This document shows, one piece after another, positions 22,701 through 33,028 of a stretch of DNA of 64,000 nucleotides (the stretch's first letter is position 1; every line of letters starts with the position of its first letter). Below the pieces are notes generated by a model that saw only the letters and a program-made list of their open reading frames with translations, searched no databases and was not told the DNA's origin. Source of the stretch: Ypsolopha sequella (lineage: Eukaryota > Arthropoda > Insecta > Lepidoptera > Ypsolophidae). The position numbers and the translations under genes are program-made. The stretch spans positions 14,745,501-14,809,500 of the forward strand of contig OW203992.1 in the NCBI GenBank assembly GCA_934047225.1, read 5' to 3'.

Positions 22701-22877
22701 AAGGTCAAGTTTGACAATAAAAAAAATATGAAAAAATTTAAATAACACTTTGAAAAAAAAAAGTTTGTATAAAAATATTCACTCTAGGGTAGGCAGCCTA
22801 CCCTGGCGTCATACAAAAATTTTTTTTGAAGTGTTATTTAATTTTTTTCATATTTTTTTTATTGTCAAACCGACCTT
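22701..22877. mobile_element. Foldback MITE
   Basis: Arms of ~75 bases: AAGGTCAAGTTTGACAATAA at the left and TTATTGTCAAACCGACCTT-like at the right. At its centre is a second small palindrome, AGGGTAGGCAGCCTACCCT. Confidence 0.8.
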
Positions 22878-22968
22878 ATTGTGACTGGTATATTATTATA
22901 CCACTTTGTACTAAGTGCTCGACAAAGAGCTAATCCTAGGTCTTTGGTTCAGTATAAAGGAGCTAAGA

Positions 22969-23395
22969 TATTAGGTCTTTACATATGAAATTGCTGTTTT
23001 CTATAGAGAATTTGAAGGAAACTCTATTTCCAGTACTAACATTTTTGCATTTTTTTAGGAATGACAAATCCAAATTATGTCATTTCTTTTGTGTATGAAT
23101 TAGACAACATTAAGCTAACAGCAATATCAATTTAATTTTTGTTAAGTGTCAACTACCTAAATTTCTTACGAATCTTATCATGGAATTGGATGGCATTTAG
23201 GACGAACTCTTTTTGAAGATTTAATTTTTATAATCAAACCGACAATAAAAACTAAATTTAATACGTAGATATAAAACCATTAAATCAACCTTCAAACAAA
23301 AAACAAATAATTGAAATAGCTATTGAATTACAGGAATTATGAACTTACGAATATGTAAGAAAATTTTCGCAATTTCATAGGTAAAGACCTATTAT
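22969..23395. mobile_element. MITE family H, copy 2 (inverted)
   Basis: Ends TTAGGTCTTTACATATGAAA and, inverted, ATAGGTCTTTACCTATGAAA. Inverted relative to 19816-20132 and about 110 bases longer. Confidence 0.78.
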
Positions 23396-23539
23396 TAAAA
23401 TTAATAGTGCCAATTTCGCAAAACACGTTTAGTGCTAAGTACCAAATTGAATTTGCTGCTCAACAAATTACAGACAAATTCTGTTCTAATTTTGCAGCAG
23501 AATACTCAGTGGGTATAAATGTATATCAAGTATTTTTAA

Positions 23540-23712
23540 AACAGACATTAAAGCTGATTCTGAAGGCTTAAATTTTAGTTTAAACATGAATATTCAAATT
23601 TAAAATTTTCAAGTGATATTTTATTCTGAAACTTACACTTGAGGACTTCTTTGCATTGAAGAAAATTTAGTTTTGAAAGCACTTAAACTAAAATTGAAGC
23701 ATTCAGAATTTG
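23540..23712. mobile_element. Foldback MITE family K, diverged copy
   Basis: Arms ATTCTGAAGGCTTAAATTTT and AAATTGAAGCATTCAGAAT. Resembles 46186-46356 (GATTTTGAAGGCTTTAATTT). Confidence 0.6.
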
Positions 23713-23728
23713 CTTCACTATCCATTAA

Positions 23729-24141
23729 GGGGATATCGTCTGCGCAAAGGTCCCCGTTACTCCAGGCGGAAACACCCGCAGTGCGGGAGGGAGGAACCGG
23801 TGAAAATTGTCAAAAAGTCAGTTTTAAATTAATACAGAATTAACGAAAATAGCTATGAAAATTTCCATAAAAAGTTATTGAAGTATTGTTAAACCCCATC
23901 TAAATAAATATTTTTGAAGTCTGTATGCTATCCCAGTTTGTCAGAATTAAAAAAATGTGTAAATTTATACCTCATTTCAATAATTATTTCTATCCATTGA
24001 AATTCCTCCAATCACGTTTCTGATAGTCTAAAATCTAGAAAGAGTTCCTGAAATTGTGTTACTAATTTTTTTAACTTGGGGTATTCATTTGAACAGCAGA
24101 TAAATATCTTCAAAAAGTGTAGATTTTGACGATATACACCC
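23729..24141. mobile_element. TTAA MITE family C, copy 1
   Basis: Flanked by TTAA at 23725-23728 and 24142-24145. Reads inverse to 33029-33444; shared words include CCCCGTTACTCCAGGC, TTGTCAAAAAGTC and ATTCCTCC. Non-coding. Confidence 0.78.
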
Positions 24142-24188
24142 TTAATTCACCATCTGTCAATCATTCATCATCATTCCCCTTATCTATT

Positions 24189-24265
24189 GGTATTCATTGA
24201 AACTTGGGAGACGAAAATTAATATCTATAGGTATTCATTGAAACTTGGAAGACGAAAATTAATTT
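24189..24265 (+). repeat. 41-bp tandem duplication
   Basis: GGTATTCATTGAAACTTGG followed by AGACGAAAATTAAT occurs twice in direct tandem, starting at about 24189 and 24230. Confidence 0.8.
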
Positions 24266-24299
24266 TTGGAGATATTGAACATCTGTTATTCCAGTCAAC

Positions 24300-24495
24300 T
24301 AAATATAATTAGATCATATAAATATAAATACTAAATTAGATGGTTTTAAGCGCTATATTTCGACCCCTCAGTGGATCATCATTAAGGGGTCGAAATATAG
24401 CGCTTAAAACCATTTAATTTAGTATATATATTTATGTGGAATATAACATACAAAAAGTAAGAAGGCCCTTAAACGGTTTTTTATAAAAAATATAA
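24300..24495. repeat. Tail-to-tail copies of the GAAATATA retroelement end
   Basis: A palindrome with arms GGTTTTAAGCGCTATATTTC and GAAATATAGCGCTTAAAACC spans about 24342-24412. The right side then continues as the same sequence found inverted at 35030-35100 (TTATGTGGAATATAACAT, AGGCCCTTAAACGG). Confidence 0.65.
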
Positions 24496-24852
24496 TTAGA
24501 TCAATGATTCATAAGTATACCTAAGTATTATCGTGCATAATAAGAATATCTTTTTTATATCAGATATCTCTATCACCCTTGGTTTGCTGGAAGAAATCTA
24601 ATTATTGTAATTTATAATTGAGTTTTCTGGGTGAATTAAGAATATTTAATATTTACTCCGAAAAACAATAATTTCGAAAGATTTAAAAATCAGAGTCCTC
24701 CCTATGTTGATAATCAGATCCGATGTAAGTAAATTACCTTGTCGGATAATCTGGCTTGTCTTACCAATACACTAATGAACGAGTATTTGTTAGTTATTTA
24801 TTATATTACCTGTGGTAAAACACAGAGCCGGATTTAGGGAAGGGCAACCGGC
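24496..24852. other. No gene recognised
   Basis: AT-rich spacer with nothing supported. Confidence 0.45.
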
Positions 24853-24860
24853 GCTACAAC

Positions 24861-25286
24861 TAGGGCTGCCAACTTTCGAGAAGTGTAGGCCCAGAGACTT
24901 TGGAAAAGTCGCTAGTTTATTAATAAAAGATGAATTTGAAAATATATAATCTATTACAATACAAAAAAAATACGTTGATCGGACCTGTTTGATTTATACA
25001 TCATATTTTTTGTTAGTTTGTGATTTTTTCAGCAATTTCCAATTTTTTCTTGCTCTGGTTTGTACAAGAACATTAAAGAGTTCTTGGAAATTATAAAATT
25101 TATATTTACTATTAACTCCGGCTTCACTATATCGACTGATACTAATGTGACGGGTTGTTAGTAGCGGCCGGCTCTTAATATCACCGCCTAGACCGACCCC
25201 GAGATAAACGCCGTTAGCCCGTTGCCCGGACAAGCACCACTCAAACCTGCAGACTCCGGGTCAAATCCGGAGGGTTGGCAGCCCTA
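24861..25286. mobile_element. hAT-like MITE
   Basis: Ends TAGGGCTGCCAAC and GTTGGCAGCCCTA are perfect inverted repeats. Flanks GCTACAAC (24853-24860) and GCGACAAC (25287-25294) give an 8-bp duplication with one change. The 79-codon minus frame inside is incidental. Confidence 0.78.
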
Positions 25287-25294
25287 GCGACAAC

Positions 25295-26010
25295 CCCGAG
25301 GCCTATACAAGAGAGTGACCTCCACAATAGATGTTTGTACATTTTTTTAAAACTCTGACTAACAAATTCAATTATATAAAGAAAAACGAAAAAAAAACAT
25401 CTACACTCTGACAAAAAAACAACATTTTCCTATTATATTTAAAAAAAGTTTTACATTTCATTACTTGTACATTGTAACATTTTTTATCCCTAAATAAACA
25501 AAGTTTCCGATAAAGCAAAATATAGAAAAGGGTGAAAATTAAGACGACGCATTAAAAATGTTGGTGGCACGGATCTTAATATTTCTCAGCCATTACAAAA
25601 CTTTTGGAACTGATATTTACGTTTTTCATTTATCATGTATTTGACATCATTTTTTTTATTGCTTTTTTTGATTGGTTTTCTTTTACAGCAGAGAAAAAAA
25701 TATCAAAAACTGCTCTTTAAAACCAGAGATTTTCATTTTACAGGGACACAAGACAGATTTAAGCCTCAAAACTCTGTGTACAGATTAGTCTAAGTTAACA
25801 CTTCGAACTGGTAATTGGATTTTGTGACATTAGCAATAGTCTTTAATTTAAACGAGAAATACTGTTTTGGTGCATACGACCTTGCGGCATAAGCTAGTTA
25901 GCGAGCGTATATTTGTATGGAGTCAATCCACCTAAGGCGCCGATTTAGGATTAAAAGTTTACTAATTCCTCGCCATTTTACCGTTTCTGTTTCCATCCTT
26001 CTTAACTAAA
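25295..26010. other. No gene recognised
   Basis: AT-rich sequence with no supported gene or repeat boundary. Confidence 0.45.
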
Positions 26011-26293
26011 TCTTGTCAATAAAACACATTACTTGGTAACTGCTCCACTTTATATTTAAATAACATCTTCAGGCTATTGTATTAGGCGAAAATGTATAAT
26101 TCGTCTATTTGTTTACATTTGTGATGTGATAGATGACAAACATGTAATCACATCACAAATGTAAACAAATAGACGAATTATACATTTTCGCCTAATACAA
26201 TAGCCTGAAGATGTTAGTATAACGAAACCGGTCGCTAGTGTAATTTAAATATAAAGTGGAGCAGTTACCAAGTAATGTGTTTTATTGACAAGA
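26011..26293. mobile_element. Near-perfect 283-bp palindrome
   Basis: Starts TCTTGTCAATAAAACACATT and ends with its inverse. The arms match almost base for base, except for a ~28-base segment present only in the right arm (GTATAACGAAACCGGTCGCT, about 26217-26244). The right arm includes CTGAAGAT, stem GTTA, loop, stem TAAC, GAAA, the same ribozyme-like layout as at 14060 and 35100. Non-coding. Confidence 0.85.
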
Positions 26294-27380
26294 TGTTTCA
26301 AATGTTCCATCAAGAACCAACAACGACAAGTATCAATTTCTTAACTAAAGACCATTGTAATACGTGGTACATCATATATCTAATCTCATCAAAAACTATC
26401 TTACTGAAAACAAGCTAGGGCAGTATTTTAGGCCCCACCTTGTTTCTTATTTACATCAACGACCTCTGCAAGTTAATTCTTGAGAATTGTATTTTTTTTG
26501 GTAATTATTAATCTAGATAACATTTTCGATGTTTGACCCGTATTATTATTTGATTTTATCTAAAACAATAAAAGCATATCTGGCCACACTTTTGGTAAAA
26601 AACCGTTAAAGCTCGATGGATAAAATATACTGTCGAGTACTGTATACTGTTCAGAATCTATCTACGAGTATCAAAAACTTACCTATCATGTTGAAGATTT
26701 ACCGCAACATCTTAATTATGACGAGACTTGGCCCTAAAATAACGATATGTGAATAATTATGTAATTATAAAAACGTGAAAAAATTCGTTTAACCGATTTG
26801 AAAAATAGTTAGAGGCCTCCACTTCCTTATTAGCCCAGGGCACACGGCCGCCGGACCTCTGGATTCGGCCTTGATAACAAGATGGCAGGTGTTAATAAAC
26901 ACCACGCTTTGTAACCATATTGCTAACAGGCTGATTTTCATAATAATTTGCAAAAGAACAATATGGTGTCTCATATGTAGATAGTTCTTTTGTATGTATG
27001 TATGTCACGAGAATGTGTCACTATTTAGCTGTAGTGAGGCCTCAGCTGCATCGCTTACAGATCCATAATATTACTCCAATATACTGCACATTTGCAGCGT
27101 TGTTCATAATGTGCTTTCATTTGAACATGTTGTACAGAAGCATTCAATCTGTTTCAAATAGAATTCCATTACGTTATACAAAGATATTATGTAATGTAGC
27201 CCATTTTGTAAGTTAGGTACACAATGGATATAAGCCAAAGTAATGTATGAAACGTATATTTGAAAGGATTAGTATAAATAATGTATTATATGTTGCTCTT
27301 GTTTGTTAGTTTCAATTTAATACAATTATTGTTCCTATTTTGTTATAATATATTAGGAAAACATAATAAAACATCTAATA
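26294..27380. other. No gene recognised
   Basis: AT-rich. Short frames only, with no splice or homology support. Confidence 0.45.
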
Positions 27381-27634
27381 TACAGAGTGACTATTTCATC
27401 ATCGTCCAAATTCATACTGGAGGCTTGGTAAGTGATCAACATCATGAATTGATGACAATTTTTGTGAAATTTCGGCTTCTCATAATAATTCACTCCCAGT
27501 CTTAAGTGAATCACAATGGGAAGTCAAAATTTAATTTTATAAATTTTACAAAAATCGTTATTGGTTCATGATGCTGATCACTTACCAAGGCTCAAGTATG
27601 AATTTGGACGATGTTCACAAACACACCTTGTATA
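27381..27634. mobile_element. MITE family E, copy 1
   Basis: Foldback with arms CATCGTCCAAATTCATACTG, CTTGGTAAGTGATCA and their inverses. Copy 2 is at 41493-41740 and a decayed half at 63605-63680. Confidence 0.82.
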
Positions 27635-27669
27635 TAGGTGTTACAGGTATGTAATTATTTATGTATGTA

Positions 27670-27843
27670 AGTTGCGGAAGCTGGAAACTGGTGGTATTAC
27701 TCGTCCATACAAACAAAGTATCGTGAAAAAGAACAGATTTTTCATACATTTTGTTCGAGTACTATGTAACTTTTCTATGGATCAGTTGATTTTTCGCGGT
27801 TTGGGGTTTGTTTTAAAAGTTGTTCATATGGACGACTACTTCA
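27670..27843. mobile_element. MITE family F, copy 1
   Basis: The left end GTTGCGGAAGCTGGAAACTG, with ACTCGTCCATAC inside, pairs with a right side carrying CATATGGACGACTACT. The fuller copy is at 61497-61702. Confidence 0.6.
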
Positions 27844-28114
27844 TCTTAACACCCAATATACTTCGCAGGATATTCAGAAAGAATCATGGATCATTCCGGA
27901 AATCTTAGGATGATTGCAAAGGTCCGGATAACTTAAAACAAAGAAAGAATTTTTCAATCATCCTAATTATATTCAGTATCATTGTGAAGATCCAAAAGTA
28001 ATATTGGGATAATCGTACGTACGAACGTTTCATGAATCGCGAGCTCTGATTGGCTGGTTAGTATCTCGTGCCGCATGATTAAGTTGCTTTTCAACAAATA
28101 GTCAAAACATCGAG

Positions 28115-28745
28115 TGGCAGGATCGCATATTGGAACATATTGCCAACCCAGTGTACCTTGGTGTTATTTTAGGCAGGACGCTGTCTTTTAAAAGTCATTG
28201 CCAAAAGAGGAAGCAGAACTTGCTTGTTACGGGTTCTACGTGGGGTACCCATCCATATACTCTCAGAACAACTACCCTGGCTCTTTGCTACTCCGCAGCG
28301 GAGCATGCAGCCCCCGTTTGAAGACACCTCTGCCTTTTAGAGGTAGATGTGGCGCTACATGAAACTTGCCGTTTAATAACGGGCCTACTCACACGGACAT
28401 GTTGCAACATTAGCCAGATATTACACCACCGTCCGACGTGAGGCTGTGGCTATTGTTGAGAAATGCAAGCAAGAAGTAGACCCTCGGCACCCACTCTTTC
28501 TGCTCTGTTAAACCGTGTGTTAAATTCAGACGAAGTTTCTTGGCTAAGACCAGTGCTCTATTTTCGACACCTAATGAGACCAAGCTGGCTCTTTGGGAAC
28601 AAGAGCCTGAGCGATATCTGAGCCCTGACTAGGGAAAACCCGAAGAACACCTCCCACCGGGTCACGATCAATATCGGCCAGTGTGGAAGTCCTTGAATGG
28701 GATTAGATCTCGTGTCGGCCGGTCCAAGGATTTGCGCTGAAAATG
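28115..28745 (+). pseudogene. Decayed LINE reverse transcriptase, C-terminal third
   Basis: An initial frame at 28130-28321 reads HIANPVYLGVILGRTLSF and later TWGTHPYTLRTTTLALCYSA, the post-catalytic region typical of animal non-LTR RTs. After its stop, further pieces in other frames continue the same protein order: a REAVAIVEKCKQEVDPRHPLF-like segment near 28440-28500, and HDQYRPVWKSLNGIRSRVGR-like near 28660-28730. Several frameshifts and stops. The catalytic YADD part is absent. Probably an old 5'-truncated copy. Confidence 0.72.
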
Positions 28746-28934
28746 CTAGCACGAACTGTCTATGCCAGCATTTCCCAAAGTGTGGGTTGCGATTCAGTGG
28801 TGGGTCGCAAGCTGGTTTGTAGTGAGTCGTGAAGAAATTTATGTTCAGGCCAACAAACTTAAAATGTGAATATTATTTAAATGATTTAATAAATTATGCT
28901 AATTTAAAGATGAATATCTTTCACCTCTTTTTTA

Positions 28935-29955
28935 ACCAACTTCAAAAAAGGAGGAGGTTCTCAATTCGACAGTATTTTTTTTTTGGCGTTGTTTTTTCAT
29001 AACTTCGTCATTTCTGAAACGATTTAAATAATTCTTTTTATTTTGGGTTTGGTCATGATCTGATGAAGGTCTTCAGAGATAGGCAGTGGAACTCCTCAGA
29101 AAATCACAGCATACCTCTCAAAATTGAGGTAATCGCTTTGTACCTGGGTGCTGATTACAAGGTATTACTTGAAAATCGACATTCTTCCACCTGACTTTCG
29201 ATCCTGGCTTCATCACCATATTCACCATAGAACTCCTCAATGGATCAGAGCATATAACTCGAGATTGCGGCAATCACTGCGTTAGGGTGCTGATTCAAGG
29301 GTATTACTTGAAAATTATCAGAACACCCACCTGACCTTCGATCCTGGCTTCATCACCATAGAACTCCTCAACCGATGACAGCACATAACTTTGGATTGCG
29401 GCAATCAGTTTGTGTTAGGGTGCTCATTGCAGGGCATTGATTGAAAATTGCCAGTGTACCCACCTGACCTTCGATCTTGGCTTCATCACCGTAGAACTTT
29501 TCAACGGAGGACAGCAAATAACTCGAGATTGCGGTAATCATGTTGTGTTAGGGTGCTGATAGCAGGACGCTACTCAAACATAACTACTTATACTCACTTG
29601 AACTTCGTTTCATATTAACACCATGTTTGCAAGAACTACCCATAGTTCATAATTTAACCCAGCAACACTAAAAAAGGTGAAATAAAATAAACTTTTAACA
29701 AAAAAATAGTAACTGACTTCAATAGTAACAATATGATATCTAGAAGTCGGCGTATTTCCTACGATATAGCAACATAAAATCCAATATAAGAGCGCCGACT
29801 TCTAGATAACATAATGTTTCAGGAAGAAAGAAGTCGGCAAAAGTGTTGCTTCGGTACCATCAGTCTTTATAGAATTATTATTAACTTTTTAGTGAACGAC
29901 TGCTGTTACTATTGAAGTCGGTTACTATTTTTTTGTTAAAAGTTTATTTTTATGT
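28935..29955. repeat. AACCAACTTC-family element with ~130-bp tandem units
   Basis: Starts AACCAACTTCAAAAAAGGAG, a common lepidopteran repeat start, and ends with the inverse word GAAGTCGGTT plus GTTAAAAGTTTATTTTTATG. Between them, a ~130-base unit repeats three to four times (starts near 29070, 29195, 29329, 29461). Each unit carries CCACCTGACCTTCGATC, GGCTTCATCACC, AACTCGAGATTGCGG and GTTAGGGTGCTGAT. Confidence 0.7.
29690..29950. mobile_element. Inverted-repeat segment inside the AACCAACTTC element
   Basis: The left arm AACTTTTAACAAAAAAATAG, then TAACTGACTTCAATAGTAACA, is mirrored at the right. A second inner pair is TCTAGAAGTCGGCG / CGCCGACTTCTAGA. A right-half copy is at 46690-46785. Confidence 0.7.
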
Positions 29956-30104
29956 CACAAAGTCTTAGTGGGCCCTTAATCTCTGTGTTTTTTAAGTGGA
30001 TCGCGGTTAATTTAAGTTTAGGAACCACTGGTCTATGTGGTGTTCCACAAACAACAGACCATCCGTCGTGCTCGCTGCGTCCAGCTACCCATAGCTACTA
30101 TTCT

Positions 30105-32595
30105 AAGAGCTCGTGACCTATTTGGGTAACGGTCGTCCTGTAAGGCTAAAAATTCTTTTAGTGATGAGTCATAGCATGCAAACTACAGTAACGACGACCT
30201 GGCAGGTATCAGTCCGGTGCGTCATCATCCCTTATATTTTTGAAAGTGTACATAAAATTGGAAAAAAAAACTTGTCGCTGTAAGCTTGAAATTTTAATAC
30301 TATTTAGTTCATGCATTATAAAGTATAGAAAAAAATTGACAGGCGATTACAGTGAGTGCACATACCTGACAGGTGCATCGAAAGGTGTGTAGTATATGGG
30401 TTAAAATAAACTTTGTTCTGTAGAGTTGAAATTTATATATATGTTTAAGTAAGCGATTTAGATAAAGTAGGTATAATGACAGGCGATTTTGGCTAGCATA
30501 AGTCCTTGACAGGTGAGAGAAAAGATGCTGTGGGAGCGCGAGTCAAAGTCGTAATAACGTGAATTTAATGGTGCAAATGACATTACGTGGAGACAAAAAT
30601 CATGGGTAAAACATGTTTTATTTATTAAAAAGTAAATACAATATTTTTAAAAACAAATTTCATCATCCGATTCATCACTATTAATTTCTTCATCATCATC
30701 GGGCAAGTCACTACTATCTTCTTCATAATTTTTCGGTTCTACGTAATTATTTTCATTATCTGTAAAGAAAAAAAGTTTTGATACATTAATAATAATAACT
30801 TCAAAATTACTACTATCTTATTGAATAAAAAAGCTGTATGTTGTCTAAAATGTATTCCTCACCTTCGCTTGGTTCATCTTCGGCAGTTTCAGAAGACTGT
30901 TGTATGAGTATTTCATATATAGATGAAGGAACTGTATCACCCTCAAACCAATTAAAAATATAGTGGTCATCGATCAAATTCCAACCATTGCCTTCAGGTG
31001 TAAGAACTGCAGGCTCTTTCATATGACTATTTCGCCAGATATTTGTAATATATGCAGATCTTAATAATTGTTGTTCCAGCTCACGTTGGCACGGAGGTAA
31101 ATTTGTCGAATCATAGTTTATAATTTTCTTTCGAAATACTTTAGTGCCACTTATTTTATATGTGGCAAGAAACTTTTCATGACGTGCGTCATTCACATTT
31201 TCACTTCGCATACCGTACATTTGACACACGAATTTTTCAAGTATTGGAAAAATTTCTTCTTTTTTTTTCCAATATTTCAGCATTTCCTAATGCTGCAAAT
31301 GCTTTTTGATATTGAATATTTTTTTTTAATATTTGGTAAGGTTTTTTTTTTCCTCTCCTTAGAAAAGATGGGTTGAAATCACAACCCGTTAATGCAGTAA
31401 AGCCCGGTAAACTTTGACATAGAAGAGATCCAAATTTTATATGTAAATCCGAAATATTTATCCATTTTTTTGAATTCATGGTGCCATATTCCATATAGAT
31501 CTTCAAATTATTATTACGGAGATGGTCCATGTTTCCCAACATTATTATTAATACGTCTGTGTCAGACGATTTTATTACAACGTCGGACACATCGTTATCC
31601 ATTTGGCATATATGATAAATAATTTTTGTATCAGCTTCTTCATGATGTGGGCACGATAAATCGTCATTTACGTAGTGCATCACAGAACCGTTATCAACCA
31701 TATAAGTATGGCATTCTTTGTAATTTAAATTAACAATGGTATTCCCGATAAACTCAGCCATTTCATTTGTGCTCCAATGTGTAATTAAAAAATCTACTAA
31801 AGCTACTTTGAATTCAATATTTCGTAGCTCTTTAATAAAATCCACCGGTCGAACTTGTTCAGGACCAGTAATTAAGTATTTTATGTTTCGTACTTCAAGC
31901 CGTTGGGCTCGTTCATAATCCTTAATAGAAGGTGTAAAGTACTGATCAAAAATAATATCTACTCGTGGAGCACGTGTTGCTGTTAGTATTGACATGATTT
32001 TTTTGGAAATATTACCGAATGTTTTTGGGATATTTTTCATTGTATGCAATAAAAAGAATCCATCAAAAATAACAGCATCGTAGCGTTCTGGTATCTCCTC
32101 GTCGGTAGTATTTGCTTTTAAAACCTTAACCATTGCTGATTTTGCAGTTTTATGAATACTCCACTCCCATAGCACCTTTTCTCTCACCTGTCAAGGACTT
32201 ATGCTAGCCAGAATCGCCTGTCATTGTACCTACTTTTTCTAAATCGCTTACTTAAACATATATATAAATTTCAACTCTACAGAACAAAGTTTATTTTAAT
32301 TCATATACTACACACCTTTCGATGCACCTGTCAGGTATGTGCACTCACTGTAATCGCCTGTCAATTTTTTTTTATATTTTATAATGCATGAACTAAATAA
32401 TATTAAAATTTCAAGCTTACAGCGACAAGTTTTTTTTTTCTATATTATGTACACTTTCAAAAATATAAGGGATGATGACGCACCGGGCTGATACCTGCCA
32501 GGTCGTCTTTACTGTAGTTTGCATGCTATGACTCATCACTAAAAGAATTTTTGGCCTTACAGGACGACCGTTACCCAAATAGGTCACGAGCTCTT
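30105..32595. mobile_element. 2.5-kb inverted-repeat unit carrying a FEN-like nuclease gene
   Basis: Two arms of exactly 432 bases (30105-30536 and 32164-32595) are inverted copies, about 96% identical by eye, starting AAGAGCTCGTGACC. Each arm contains four TGACAGGYG words, two followed by CGATT. The 1.63-kb centre encodes a minus-strand nuclease-like protein. No DDE transposase or RT is visible, and no clear target duplication was found at the ends. It could be a new type of DNA transposon, a passenger of one, or an inverted gene duplication that includes an upstream exon of the gene. Confidence 0.75.
30647..32187 (-). CDS. FEN/XPG-like nuclease-domain protein, spliced, one frameshift
   Basis: The first coding block (32187-31237) carries the ordered acidic residues of the FEN/PIN nuclease fold: IFDGFFLLH (D42), VDIIFDQYFTP (D81), HHEEADTKII (E184, D186), KSSDTDVLIIM (D209, D211) and FTALTGCDF (D270). 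The chain continues in a second frame (31283-30863: FVCQMYGMRSENV, LPPCQRELEQQLLRSAYI, GNGWNLIDDHYIFNWFEGD), a +1 shift at an A9 run near 31252-31270. An intron (donor GGTGAG at 30862, acceptor TTTACAG ending 30760) leads to a last acidic exon (30759-30647) ending DESDDEICF. The first block starts just after TTGACAG, a possible acceptor, or at GTG. The first ATG is at 32133. Similar uncharacterised proteins exist in many invertebrates; function unknown. Unless the shift is a sequence error, the gene is broken. Confidence 0.7.
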
Positions 32596-32614
32596 GGACT
32601 ATACCTGCACTCAC
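32417..32614 (-). CDS. Short frame in the inverted arm, possible upstream exon
   Basis: This 65-codon frame (core ELVTYLGNGRPVRPKILL…) lies in the right arm, in the same orientation as the nuclease gene. It ends at a stop about 230 bases before the main coding block. The left arm carries the same frame on the plus strand (about 30110-30288) with only a handful of residue changes and no stop, so it has stayed open in both arms. It may be an exon of the nuclease gene, but the splice sites are unclear. Confidence 0.35.
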   Translation of the reverse strand: MSAGIVQELVTYLGNGRPVRPKILLVMSHSMQTTVKTTWQVSARCVIIPYIFESVHNIEKKNLSL

Positions 32615-32739
32615 TCAGACTTGATGCACGCTAATGATAATGACAAAGCCATTATCGTGGCTACTAACTGGAAAAACACCATTTAGTTTCCATACGAAGA
32701 AGAAGAAGAATATTAGAATGCTACGAAACCCTCAGAGCG

Positions 32740-32875
32740 CGAGACCTACTCGCACTTGACCGGTTTTGAGGGTTCCGTAAGTAAAAGGTACAAAAGGAAC
32801 CTTTATGGTGAGACTCCGTTGCCCATCCGTCCGTCCGTATGTCACAGCCTCATAACTTTAGCACTTGTAGACAAA
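32740..32875 (-). repeat. CCGGCCAAGTGCGAGTC family fragment, inverted
   Basis: Contains CTCGCACTTGACCGGTTTT and GGGTTCCGTAAG, then AAAAGGTACAAAAGGAACC and CCGTCCGTCCGTATGTCACA, the inverse of the family 3' end at 61360-61425. Confidence 0.65.
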
Positions 32876-33028
32876 ATAATAATAAATGATATGGTTTTCT
32901 CAGTTCTTGGAAATTAATTTTATTTTGGATAAAATAAATTAAAAACACACTAATTTCGCACTTGTCAGCCGCAGCGACTGACGTAACAGCCATGTTGCAG
33001 TGCAAAGCTGATAAAAACTTTATTTTAA

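Larger units (their letters stand above)
28766..30030. mobile_element. hAT element remnant (1.27 kb) carrying nested repeats
   Basis: Left end CAGCATTTCCCAAAGTG and right end TTTAGGAACCACTG are diverged inverted repeats. Flanks GTCTATGC (28758-28765) and GTCTATGT (30031-30038) form an 8-bp duplication with one change. The interior at 28935-29955 is a later insertion of another repeat. No transposase frame is visible. Confidence 0.82.

Noticed and set aside
28925..29560. CRISPR-like array
   Set aside because: Repeats of ~130 bases are diverged and contiguous, without unique spacers, in a eukaryotic repeat context.
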